Positions 20,744-31,300 of a stretch of DNA of 47,573 nucleotides are shown here, in pieces. Under the pieces are notes generated by a model that saw nothing but the letters and a program-made list of their open reading frames with translations, was not told where the DNA came from and did not search any database. The stretch comes from Eubacteriales bacterium (lineage in GTDB: Bacteria > Bacillota > Clostridia > Lachnospirales > Lachnospiraceae): contig JAUNPS010000037.1 in assembly GCA_030536575.1 (NCBI GenBank), positions 1-47,573 of the forward strand, read 5' to 3'. The translations under genes were made by a program, and so were the position numbers. Within the stretch, counting starts at the first letter, position 1. Each line of letters starts with the position of its first letter.

Positions 20744-23700
20744 AATTCCTGCTCTCCCTTCTTGCGATTCTGTGTTTTCTGCTCCGTATTTTTCTGCTCC
20801 TGTTCCCTTAACTTTGCCTGACGCTCCCGCAGGGCTTTCAAGACTGACTGTTTTCTGCCTGTTCCCTCCGGTACGGAATTGTCTTTTTCCGGTGCCTTTT
20901 CCGGCTGTTTTAACGGTTTTAAATCGGTTTTTTCTGTCTGTTCAGGCTGCTCTGCACTCTCCTTTCGCTGGGTATCTTCCGGAACTTTTTTCTGCTGTTC
21001 CGCCTCCCTCCATTCAGAAAGAATCCCTTCCATATCCGCTATCGCTTTCTGTACCAGAGGGCTGTCCCGGTATTGGGGAATTTCATTGATAAACTCTGTC
21101 TGCATCTTCCCGGCAGTCATCAGTCCAAAGTTTCCATCATAAATACTGCCGTCCTCCAGCCGGAAACCAATCTCCTTCAATCCGTTCATCCTGTCTGACG
21201 GAATTTTCTGGTAAAGTTCCGCCGCTTCCTGCAGCGTCAGGCGCTCATGGTACTCACCGAGGATAGGGAACTCCGAGCATTCCGCCACATAGAAAGTGAT
21301 GATCGGCTCCACTTCTTCCTGCTCATCTGCGGTTTCTGCTCTGCCCGTTTCCTGTGTCTGTTCGATTCTTGTCAGCAATTTTTTTGCTCCTTCCACTACT
21401 TCTGGAAGATCATCATTCTCGTCTGCAGCAATCTCCGCCACCCATTCCCGAATTGACTCTGCTTTTCCAGAAACCAGATCAGAGTAAATCTGTCTCACAT
21501 TTTCTTCCTTATCTGAAACAGTATCGTTATATTCATATAGATCATACTCCTCCGAAAACTTATCTATATCAGACGCCAGTTTTTGCAGTTCCTTGTCATC
21601 CAGATATTTCTCCGCATTTTCCATGTATTCTTCCAGACTGCAGGTTTTCTCCGCAGAGATTGGATTGATGTCCAAAGTCAGTCCCGCCATTCCCATTCTG
21701 TCCTCATGCAGCGCATTGAAAAAATTATCCTCCCGGATATTCCCCGTATAGGAAAGCACTACATCCACATCGAAACCGTCATGGTATAAGCCTTCTCTTG
21801 TCCGGCTCCCATAAACCCGTGCGCCGAGCAGCTTCACATCTTGTTCCAACCCCATTTCATCAAGCTGTGCCTGTGCGTAGCAAAGCACGGTTTCCTCTAT
21901 TTCCGCACGGCTCAAACCGCCTAGCGCTTTCTCTGGTCCCGTGATGCCGGAAGTAAGAGACAGTTCTTCTTTTACAACCTCAATCTCCATTTTTTTCAGC
22001 AGATCTTCAAAAACAGAGATTTCCTCTACGGTCATTCCATACTCCTGATAGGAAGTCATTCCCTCATATAAGGTCTGTATCCCTTCTTTCAGAGACAATT
22101 TTTCATTTTCCTCCAGATCATAGATGTAGGAATTATCTTCCCCGACAGAAAACCAACAGTCCATACCGGACGCACGGGCAATCTTATCCAGCACATCCGC
22201 CTGCTCCCCAGTTAATGCCGAAGATTTTTTTGCAAACTCCGCCGCTTTCTCCTGCAGTTCCTTCTGTCCGGCTTCTGCCGCCTGCTCCATAAATTCATCC
22301 CAATCTACCACATGGCAGCTTTCCAGACGTATCTGCTCCTCTGCCAGAAGTTCTTCCACCGCCTCCTGAATGGAAATATCCGGATTTTCATAGCTCCCTC
22401 CATCCAGTTCCCTGTATTCCTTATCATAAAAGGTATAATCGTAATCCCCCTCGGCGGTTGTCTGGATGTAAAAATACCCTTTTCCAGACGGAAGTTCATA
22501 GACAATATCGGAATCCTTATTATCCAGATAAAACTGCGCCCGGTTATAGGCAGCCGTTACCTCGTCATTCAGCCACTTCCCGCTTAATGAAGCAAATTCA
22601 ATATCTTCCATATCCTCGAAACCATTCCTGCAGTTTATCAATGGCATCCGGGAAGGCGGCTGTTCGGAACTCTCCATGCCAAGCTGTTTGTCCAAATGGT
22701 TCGGAAGTTCGCTATATGCAGAAAGTGCATCACCAATATCCTCAAAATACTGGTATTCCCGTTCCGCTTTTACTCCATAGGCATCATTTACCACATAGTA
22801 CCGGGCGATAAACGGCTCTGCTTTTTCCTGCTCCTGCATTCTTTCCTGCTCTGCAAATTTCTCCCTTGCGATATGGATATACCCGTCCAGCACCGCCGGA
22901 TGGCTGTTCACCACATAGTCGAGGTTCGCATCGATTCCCCTGCTGATATTTTCCGGGACGGGAATACTCTCCGCCCATGCTTTATTGTCTCTGGAAAACC
23001 GTCCGTCCGACAAATTGTTCTGCACCGTGCAGGCAAGGATGAAAGCAAGCCTTTCTTTCCCATATTCCTCCAGCACTGGCTCTACAGCACCGTCAGCCAG
23101 ATGCCGTCCGTCAAAATGCGTTCGGATTGCTTCTTCCACAGCATTTTTACAGTCAATGCTTAATTTTCTGGAATCCAGATACTCGTCTACGGCGGCGTGT
23201 TCCATCGCATAAGCAAGATTAAAAGGATAGAGCGGCGGATACGCTTTTTGCTCTGACGTAATCTCCGGCATTATTTTTTCCGCTGCCTCCGTTCCGTCAA
23301 TGCCCCACTCTTTTCGTTCCTGCTCTCCTGGCTCCCATGTAATTCCCTTTTCCGCAAGGTATTCTTTGACAGCCCCCATTGCTCCACGGTCAAATCCGTT
23401 TTCCAGTTCCTGCGCCACCAGATCACCGTCCGAACCCACGATCACAGCGGCAACTGAATCCCCATACTCATTGTGCTTCATCAGATAGAAAATCTCGTCC
23501 CCTACTTCCCGCTTATCAACGGAATGCCATAACCCCTCATGCTGCTCGATCTCCACCGCATCCGAATCCAACGTCACCGGCGCATACCACCGCTTTCTGT
23601 CCATTTCTGCTTCATGCAAACGCTCCTGCACAAAATCCGGCAATTCCTGAAAGCCAAAACTATCCACATAGTAGGCGGTTGCCTTCCCTTCTCTCTGCAG

Positions 23701-25257
23701 CACTACCACATCACTGACAGAGAGGGAATGCCCCTCATATCCCACAGGATGATTGATATTGAACTTTTCATATAAGCTCTCCAGTGTTTCCCCACCGGAT
23801 AAGCGCCCTCCGTATACATATCCATAATCTGCCGCATCCACTTTCATATCATGGGAAGTCACAAAGTCCAATCCCATAAACTGATAGTCCCTTCCTTTTG
23901 TTGCACCGACAATCTGATAAATCGCATAGCGCTCCTCTTTCCCGGACAGGTACAATTCTTCATTTGCCCGCCCGATGGCGTTCTCTGCTTTTTCCTGCTC
24001 CACGGCTCTGTTTCTAGCCTCTATCGCCTGCTGATACTCCCGGATCGTCATATCCCCTCCGGTGAAATTCAGTTCGTCCCCGATCCGCAGCCAGCCTTCC
24101 TCCGGCAAATGCAAAGGAAATGCGGTTAAAATTGTAGCGGCATGGTTGACTGTCACATGGTTTTCTACCGTAATAGGATAACCGGGATCAGTGTCCGAAC
24201 CTCGCAATTCATAGCGGTATATCCCTTCCGGAAGTGACTCCACCGCCACACGCTCATTCGCAAACAGCGCCGGAACATCAAAAAATTCCACTTCCTGATA
24301 CCGTTCCAGCTTTTCTGCAGGTTCTCCCTTTTCCTCTGCCTGCTCTTTTTCCTGTTCCTCCAACATAAGCCGCTGCATCACTTCCGTTATGCCGTCAATC
24401 ATTTCTCCTGCGGTTCTCCGTATCGTATCCATCGAATCACGAAGCTCTTTCATTTCCATGCTGCTGCTCCATCCGGCAATATACGGGAACGAATAATCGG
24501 AAGTGTCCAAACCGAAATACTGGCAGACGGTATATGCCACGCTTTCCGCCTCCACTTCCCGTGTCATCTGGTTTTTCTTTTCCCCTAATTCTTCCATAAT
24601 CTCCCGGTCATGGAGCTTTGCATGGGTAGTCTCATGGACGCCCGTTTTCATAGTCTGGCTCTCGCTCATACCCTGCTGGATTACGATTTCCTTGTTTGCG
24701 TTGCTGTAAAATCCCTTTGCGCCGCTTTCAATCTCGTCAAACCGTATCGGTACAGGGGATATTTCCCGGAGCGCCTGCATGAAAATCTCATAGTTTTCCA
24801 CGCTCCCCATAAGCTCCGGCGTTTCCAGTTCCGCCAGCGGCTCCCCATAGGTCTGCGACACATCAAATACCGTCGCTACCCGGAAACGAGGGATCGTATG
24901 CACCACTTCCTCCGTCTCTGGCTGCCCATCCGGGCGCAGGATCGGTTCATTGGTTTCCGGATCAAATTTTTCGATTTCCTCTTTTTCACGGATCGGAGCC
25001 GGGGCGATAATCTGGATGCCCTTCTCCCCTTTCTTCACCTGCCTCTTGAACTTTTTCTGCCATGCCTGATACCCGGCCACAAGCGTTGCGTCCGGTTTTT
25101 GCATGGCGATCAACAGGGTATTGTTAAAACTGTAATTGTGGAACTGCGACATCGTTTTCAGATACTCCGTATACATCTCCGAAGTAAACAGTTCCTTCAC
25201 GCCCTGCTCCAAACGTTCCGTGATTTCCTTCATCTGCTGTTCTCTTTTTCCTGCCAT
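20740..25257 (-). CDS. large polyvalent protein: ArdC-like, metallopeptidase, YodL, DUF3849, nucleotidyltransferase
   Basis: The 1,505-residue protein chains several domains. Residues 1-150 are ArdC-like (Y-S-F-N-N-T-L-L-I-A-M-Q, G-E-K-G-I-Q-I), a single-strand-binding antirestriction fold. A zinc peptidase follows with H208-E-T-T-H212. YodL-type segments lie at about 440-640 and a DUF3849-like region (Y-P-P-L-Y-P-F-N-L-A-Y-A) at about 690-830. Next comes a module of unknown kind. A polymerase-beta nucleotidyltransferase core G1150-S-R then has D1163-V-D1165, i.e. GS-x11-DxD. The C-terminus is a charged helical tail. The ATG at 25257 has GGAGG 7 nt upstream. Such fusions are carried by mobile elements and are thought to enter or act in the recipient to protect the DNA; that role is inferred from family. 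Confidence 0.88.
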   Translation of the reverse strand: MAGKREQQMKEITERLEQGVKELFTSEMYTEYLKTMSQFHNYSFNNTLLIAMQKPDATLVAGYQAWQKKFKRQVKKGEKGIQIIAPAPIREKEEIEKFDPETNEPILRPDGQPETEEVVHTIPRFRVATVFDVSQTYGEPLAELETPELMGSVENYEIFMQALREISPVPIRFDEIESGAKGFYSNANKEIVIQQGMSESQTMKTGVHETTHAKLHDREIMEELGEKKNQMTREVEAESVAYTVCQYFGLDTSDYSFPYIAGWSSSMEMKELRDSMDTIRRTAGEMIDGITEVMQRLMLEEQEKEQAEEKGEPAEKLERYQEVEFFDVPALFANERVAVESLPEGIYRYELRGSDTDPGYPITVENHVTVNHAATILTAFPLHLPEEGWLRIGDELNFTGGDMTIREYQQAIEARNRAVEQEKAENAIGRANEELYLSGKEERYAIYQIVGATKGRDYQFMGLDFVTSHDMKVDAADYGYVYGGRLSGGETLESLYEKFNINHPVGYEGHSLSVSDVVVLQREGKATAYYVDSFGFQELPDFVQERLHEAEMDRKRWYAPVTLDSDAVEIEQHEGLWHSVDKREVGDEIFYLMKHNEYGDSVAAVIVGSDGDLVAQELENGFDRGAMGAVKEYLAEKGITWEPGEQERKEWGIDGTEAAEKIMPEITSEQKAYPPLYPFNLAYAMEHAAVDEYLDSRKLSIDCKNAVEEAIRTHFDGRHLADGAVEPVLEEYGKERLAFILACTVQNNLSDGRFSRDNKAWAESIPVPENISRGIDANLDYVVNSHPAVLDGYIHIAREKFAEQERMQEQEKAEPFIARYYVVNDAYGVKAEREYQYFEDIGDALSAYSELPNHLDKQLGMESSEQPPSRMPLINCRNGFEDMEDIEFASLSGKWLNDEVTAAYNRAQFYLDNKDSDIVYELPSGKGYFYIQTTAEGDYDYTFYDKEYRELDGGSYENPDISIQEAVEELLAEEQIRLESCHVVDWDEFMEQAAEAGQKELQEKAAEFAKKSSALTGEQADVLDKIARASGMDCWFSVGEDNSYIYDLEENEKLSLKEGIQTLYEGMTSYQEYGMTVEEISVFEDLLKKMEIEVVKEELSLTSGITGPEKALGGLSRAEIEETVLCYAQAQLDEMGLEQDVKLLGARVYGSRTREGLYHDGFDVDVVLSYTGNIREDNFFNALHEDRMGMAGLTLDINPISAEKTCSLEEYMENAEKYLDDKELQKLASDIDKFSEEYDLYEYNDTVSDKEENVRQIYSDLVSGKAESIREWVAEIAADENDDLPEVVEGAKKLLTRIEQTQETGRAETADEQEEVEPIITFYVAECSEFPILGEYHERLTLQEAAELYQKIPSDRMNGLKEIGFRLEDGSIYDGNFGLMTAGKMQTEFINEIPQYRDSPLVQKAIADMEGILSEWREAEQQKKVPEDTQRKESAEQPEQTEKTDLKPLKQPEKAPEKDNSVPEGTGRKQSVLKALRERQAKLREQEQKNTEQKTQNRKKGEQEL

Positions 25258-25267
25258 TGTTACCTCC

Positions 25268-25299
25268 ATAAAAGAATCCCGCCAGTTTCCTGACGGGAT
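25268..25299 (-). terminator. terminator-like hairpin in front of the polyvalent gene
   Basis: On the minus strand ATCCCGTCAG and CTGGCGGGAT form a 10-bp stem with one wobble and a GAAA tetraloop (25276-25299). TTCTTTTA follows and runs straight into the GGAGG of the next gene. It lies between two genes of the same operon. Confidence 0.65.
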
Positions 25300-25307
25300 A
25301 AAATATT

Positions 25308-28300
25308 TTATAACTGCTGTTCCTGTTTTCGTTTCTGGTTCTGCCTATCATTTCTCTGTCTGGCAACCCGTTCCTGCGCCTCCTTCAGCCTGCCAAGCAC
25401 GGAAGGTTTCTGTGGGCTGTCAGCCATTCTGGAAGATTCCGACACCCTCCCGGCATAAGTAACTGCTTTTCTCGGACGGTCTGCCACCTCCGCCACGTCC
25501 TCCATGCCAAGTGTCTCGGACGTACCTTTTTCATCCATATTTAAAAGGGCGTTTAACTCTGCAAGCCGTTCCTGCTTTTCCGATAATTCCTGCTCTTTCG
25601 GGAAAGGTTTTGCCACTTCTTCCTTTGCCGTTGCCAACTGTTGCTGCAGCGTCTCCAGTTTCTGCTCTGTGTCGGTCACTTTCTTTTCAATCCCCGAAAA
25701 TACATTACTGATACGCTGCAGGTTTCCAAGTGCGTCCTTGCCTACCTCGATCTTATAACTGCACTGGCGTTTCAGCGTCAGGAAATATTTCTGGTTAAAA
25801 CTGTCAAATTCCGCTGTCATGGAAAAGCCGTGGAACTCCCCAACCCGCCCGGACGTATGGACTGCTTTCAACCCGGCGCAGGCGGCGATCAGCGCTGTCC
25901 CCGCCTCTTTCCGGTCTGTATATACCTTGCCGCCGATGGTCATGGCAAAATCGTCCTTATCCTTTTCTTTCTCAAAAATCGGTTTTACTGCCGCCGCATC
26001 CGCCCGCAATCCTTCCAGACGCTCCTTTGCCGCTGTGATCTGCATCGGGTAATTCTTCGCTATATCCGTTTCCAGACGGTATTTCTGGCTGGTGTGGTTC
26101 GCTTTCATCAGCTTGAGCTTGCTCACCTGAATATCCAAGTCCATCTTTTCCTTAATGTAAGGATTGCCCGTTGCCAGCGCCTTGATCTCCGCATAGGAAA
26201 GCGCCGTATCGTCCACGTCCTCACACGCCCGGACGGGGGATTTGCTCGTCATGATCTGCGAAATAAATTTCTGTTTGTTCTCCAAAATCTGCCACATATA
26301 CGCATCGAAGGTATTTTCCGTCACATACCGGAAGATTTTTACCTTCTCATTCTGGTTTCCCTGTCTGAGAATCCGGCCCTCCTGCTGCTCTAGGTCGGAC
26401 GGTTTCCACGGCACATCGAGGTGGTGCAGGGCAATGAGCCTATCCTGTATATTCGTGCCTGCGCCGAGTTTTGGCGTAGAGCCAAGCAGGATACGCACCT
26501 GCCCGGAGCGCACCTTCGCAAACAGCTCCGCTTTCTTCTTTTCCGTACCCGCCTCATGGATAAATGCGATTTCTTCCTTCGGGACGCCCATCGCCGCCAG
26601 CTTCTCCCTCACATCGTCATATACGTTAAAGGAACCATCATTCTTCGGTGTCGATAAATCGCAGAAGATAAGCTGTGCGGAACGGTTCTCTGCTGTTTCC
26701 TGCCAGATGTCAAAGGCATTTTTTACACACAGGTTTACCTTGCTCTCCGGGCAGTCCGGTAGCATATCATTGATTAGTCTCTGGTCTAAGGCGCACTTCC
26801 GTCCATCGTTGGTGATTTTCAGCATATTGTCCTCTGTCGGCTCCACCATCCCGGCACGGACAGCTTCTGCCCGCTCCGCAAAAGAACTGACTAAATCCAC
26901 CTGCTCATCACTGGGCTGCAACACTTCATTGATATACTCTGCCTCCGGCGTCGGAAGGTTTAGCATATCGGCGGTCTGAACGTCCGCACTCTCCTTGAAT
27001 AGTGCGATCAGCTCCGGAAGATTAAAAAAGCGGGCGAACCGTGTTTTTGCACGATAGCCCGTTCCCTCCGGCGATAGCTCGATAGCCGTTACCGTCTCCC
27101 CAAAAGTGGACGCCCATGAATCGAAATGCCCTAGTCCCATCTTCTGCAGAGTGTCATATTGTAAATAGCGCATGATCGTATACAGTTCGACCATACTATT
27201 TGACACAGGCGTTCCCGTTGCGAACGTCACGCCCCGCCCTCCGGTCAGTTCGTCCAAATAGCGGCACTTCATAAACATATCAGAGCTTTTCTGTGCGTCC
27301 GTCTGGGCAATCCCGGCAATGTTCCTCATTTTTGTGTAGAGGAACAATAGCGATAGGTAAGGTTTTGAAGTTATCTCCGCCTTTTCCCCCGCTCCACACC
27401 GGGCGTGCGGCTTTCACCGCACCCGGCGTTCCATCAAACCAACTTACTACCCTCCATCGGGGTTCAACACTTTATGCCCTCACGGTACATATCGTGCTTA
27501 CAAATTTCACATATTTTTGTACTTCTGAATCTTCTTTAATACCTTTTCGTCTATATCTGGCGGTATTGGACCATTATTGACCATTCGATAACAGTCATTG
27601 CATAGCCATATGAGATTCTGCACTTTATTCACTTTCTCCAGCGGAAGTTCCCCTTTGATGTGATAACAAAATTTCCTGTTATCTAAAAACAGCGGCTTCT
27701 TACAACATTTACACTTGCCTTTGTCCCTGTTATACGCATATTCCCTGTTCATGAAGTATTCAAAATTAAATACTGTCTTTGCGTAGACCGATAGCTGTAT
27801 ATCCCTTGCGGTATTTACGGACGGTCTGTCGCATGGGAGCGGCTTGCTCTTACTTCGGTAGTAACTGTAAATCCGTCTACCTTCTTCCGTGTAGGGTGTC
27901 ATGCGCTGGTCGTATGGTCTGGTTTCATATTTACTATGCGTGATAAAAGCATAGGTGATTCCAAACCATTCTCCCTCAATCGGAACAGCAAATGTTTTGC
28001 TTTTATACCCCTCATGCCTATGCGGAAGATTACAAAGCCGCTCCAACGGTATCTGATACTTGTTGTAGTGCTTTGGAAATCTTCTTTTCCATACCGCCAG
28101 TGCCGTATTATTGATTCTTCTGTCAATGGCATGGAACGCATGGGAGCAAATCGAAGGTTGCAGGTATTGCGCCAACCCCACAATCATAGAGTTAATGCGC
28201 TGTATCTGCGCCGCCTGTACGCTCCTTTCTGTGGTTTCTCCTATTACACGGACTTCATCAGCTATCTTCTGAATCTTTTCTTTCAGCCGTTCCATATCTG

Positions 28301-31300
28301 GCAATGGCTTTCCTACCAGATTTTCCGTCCATGTTTTCGGGTCTGGGGTTTTCCTCTTTTTCTCCGCTTTGACCACAAAACCGAGGAAATGGATTCCCTC
28401 CGTCCTTAGGTCTGTCACAAAAGTCTTTTCCTGCGATAGTTCCAATTTCAACTTACTTTTAAAATATTTTGTCAGCATACGTTTCAGCCTGTATGCTTCC
28501 TGTTCCGCTGACGTGAGGATTACCCAGTCATCAGCAAAACGGAAGTTGTACTTCGGAGTGACGCCAGACCATTTCAGCCGCCGTGTATCATTGCCCTTAT
28601 GCTTGCATTGTCTGTGCGGTTCCATATACATTCTTCCTACAAACCAATCGAAATCATTCAGATACACATTTGACAGCAATGGCGACAAAATCCCGCCCTG
28701 CATTGTGCCGAGCTTCGTATCGTTCAACATTCCGCTTTCGATATACCCAGCCTTTAACATCTGCTGTATCATCTTGATTACTCTTTTGTCATGGATTCCA
28801 ATGCGCCATATTTTCTGTAGCAGGATTCGGTGGTCGATATTGTCAAAACAGCCTTTTATATCTCCCTCAACCGCCCACACTGGCTGGTCTGGGGAGCGTG
28901 TCGCAGAATTTATCACATTTACAATGTCACGTATTGCGTGTTTCTGCGCCCTATATGGGCGGAAACCGTAACTGTGCGGATAAAATCTCGCTTCACATAT
29001 AGGCTCTATGACAATCCTCACACATTCCTGTATGATTCTGTCCAAAACTGTTGGAATACCCAGTGGGCGCTGTTTCCCATTCTTTTTCGGGATATATACC
29101 CGTCTTGCAGGCTTTGGTTTGTAATCCTTGAAACTATCTCTTATTAGTGCAATCAGTTCTTCTCTTGGCATTTGCAGATATTTATCCATTTTCGCTTGGT
29201 CAACACCAGCCGTCTTACTGCCTTTGTTCGACTTAATGTTATGGATTGCGGTTACTATGGTTACTTCATTTACCATAGCTTCTACCAGACCTGTGAATGC
29301 GATTCCCTCTTTCGATTTCTCGTAGAGAAAATCTAAGGTCTGTTTCATTTCCACTTCTGTTGAAAATCTGACGTTCAAATGCACAAGGCTATCACCTCGC
29401 AGTTCGTCACCCGTATTTCAGGGAGTTTCTATTTTCTTTGTTTTGTGAAATTTGTAAATTGGTCTGACTAGTCCCCTTCGCCGTGGGCATTTCAGCCCGT
29501 GTAACTGGCTTGTTCCAGTCTCAGACTACTATGGGACTGCTGACTGCCTGTATCTTCATCACTCTGTACAGCTCCAATACAGGCTCTCAAACGTTCCTAA
29601 ATCTCTATCCTTTTGCAGATTTAACTGCTTGAAGACCTTAGGTCGCTACCTTACACCGTAGGGACAATTACACTTTGAATCATAGTTATTGTGCAATCTG
29701 CAAAGTATTTCAGCTTTGCAGGAATGTATTGAAAAACCAGCAATACATTCTTCCCTAATCTTTCACCCTTTCGGATGCCGTCAACTCTTACGATGCTGCA
29801 TAGCTTATTCTGCGTGTAACCATAGTCTTCGGAAGACCGCACTATATAGTCCATATCCAGTAGGGACTTAGGACATCAAGTTACGACTTCTTCACGCTTT
29901 ATACGTGGGCGGATACAGCCGCCCCGCATAGTGAAGTATTATCTCGCACACCGCCTACGGCTTTGATATGCCATCATCAGCGTTGATTCCGTGTGGCAAG
30001 GGTAATTCTCCCTTGATTTCGAGATTTAAGTTCTGACAGCTCATTCTTATTTCTAAGTGATTTCTGTCGGTCGTTTTCGGTCAGTTTATCAGACTGTCCT
30101 TGTGCGACAACGTTTCGCACAATTTTTATAGTAATGGCTTTCGTCTACAAACAGCCGGTCCACGCCAAGCTGCTCAAATGTCACCACATCATCTTTCCTT
30201 GTCTGGTCATTGAGCTTCTCCAGCTTCGCATACAGCGTTTTCCTTGTTTTCTCCATCTGCTTCACGGTATAACGTGAGCCTTCTTCCTCCGCTGCTTCTG
30301 CAATCGCCATCGTCAGCTCGTCAATCTGGCGCTCGATCTCCGCCGCCTGCCGCTCCCTTGAAAGGGGAATCCGCTCAAACTGGCTGTGTCCGATGATGAT
30401 AGCGTCATAATCGCCCGTAGCAATCCGGGAACAGAACTTTTTCCGGTTCGCAGGCTCAAAATCCTTTTTTGTCGCCACAAGCACGTTGGCTCCGGGATAC
30501 AGACGCAGGAAATCGCTGCCCCACTGCTCTGTCAGATGGTTCGGAACCACATATAAGTTCTTTTGCGAAAGCCCTAACCGCTTGCTCTCCATGCCTGCCG
30601 CAATCATCTGGTAGGTCTTTCCTGCACCTACACAGTGGGCAAGAAGCGTATTATGCCCATAAAGGATATGCGCCACCGCATTTTTCTGGTGCGGCATCAG
30701 CGTGATCTCCGGCGTCATTCCCACAAACTGGATATGGCTCCCGTCATACTCACGGGGGCGGGTGCTGTTAAACAGCTCATTATAAGTCCTGCATAAATCC
30801 TCCCTCCGGTCAATATCCCGGAAAACCCATTCCTTGAAGGCTTCCTTTATCATCTCCTGCTTCTGCTGTGCCAGCATGGTTTCCTTTTTATTTAAGACAC
30901 GCTTTTCCTTCCCGTCCTCCTCGACGGTATCATAGATTTTCGTGTCACGCAGGTTCAAGGCGTCCTCCAAAAGACGGTAGCCGTTCGCCCGCTGTGTGCC
31001 GTAGGTGGCGGTCACAAGGGAATTTCCTCTGTCTGCATTTTTTCCGGTAATGTTCCACTGTCCGTTTACCCCGGCGTATTTTACGTTGATGGTATCCCCA
31101 AGATAATACCTCGGCGTCTTGAACAATTCCCCCATAAAATCCGTGATATACTTTGGTTCAATCCATGTTGCGCCAAGACGCACCTCGATCTCCGATGCGT
31201 CCAAATCCTTCGGCTGAACCCGCTCAAGCGCCTGCACGTTGATCCCGTACTCCGGGTGGTTCTCCGCAAACTGCCGTGCCACCGCAAGTTTTTCCCGGAC

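Larger units (their letters stand above)
27347..30120 (-). mobile_element. group II intron inserted in the helicase DExH box
   Basis: The 2,774-nt intron lies in the sense orientation. Its 5' end reads GTGCGAAACG (30120 downwards), fitting the GUGYG consensus, and its 3' end reads CGCTAT (27352-27347), fitting the terminal AY. Removing exactly this stretch joins AAA-AAT-T with TG-TTC-CTC, restoring N-L-F-L-Y after D-E-S-H-Y-Y-K as expected for the family. Domain V is visible near the 3' end, and the maturase gene occupies the domain IV position. Intron boundaries therefore rest on three agreeing signals. The roughly 735 nt upstream of the maturase hold domains I-III and no other gene. Confidence 0.9.
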
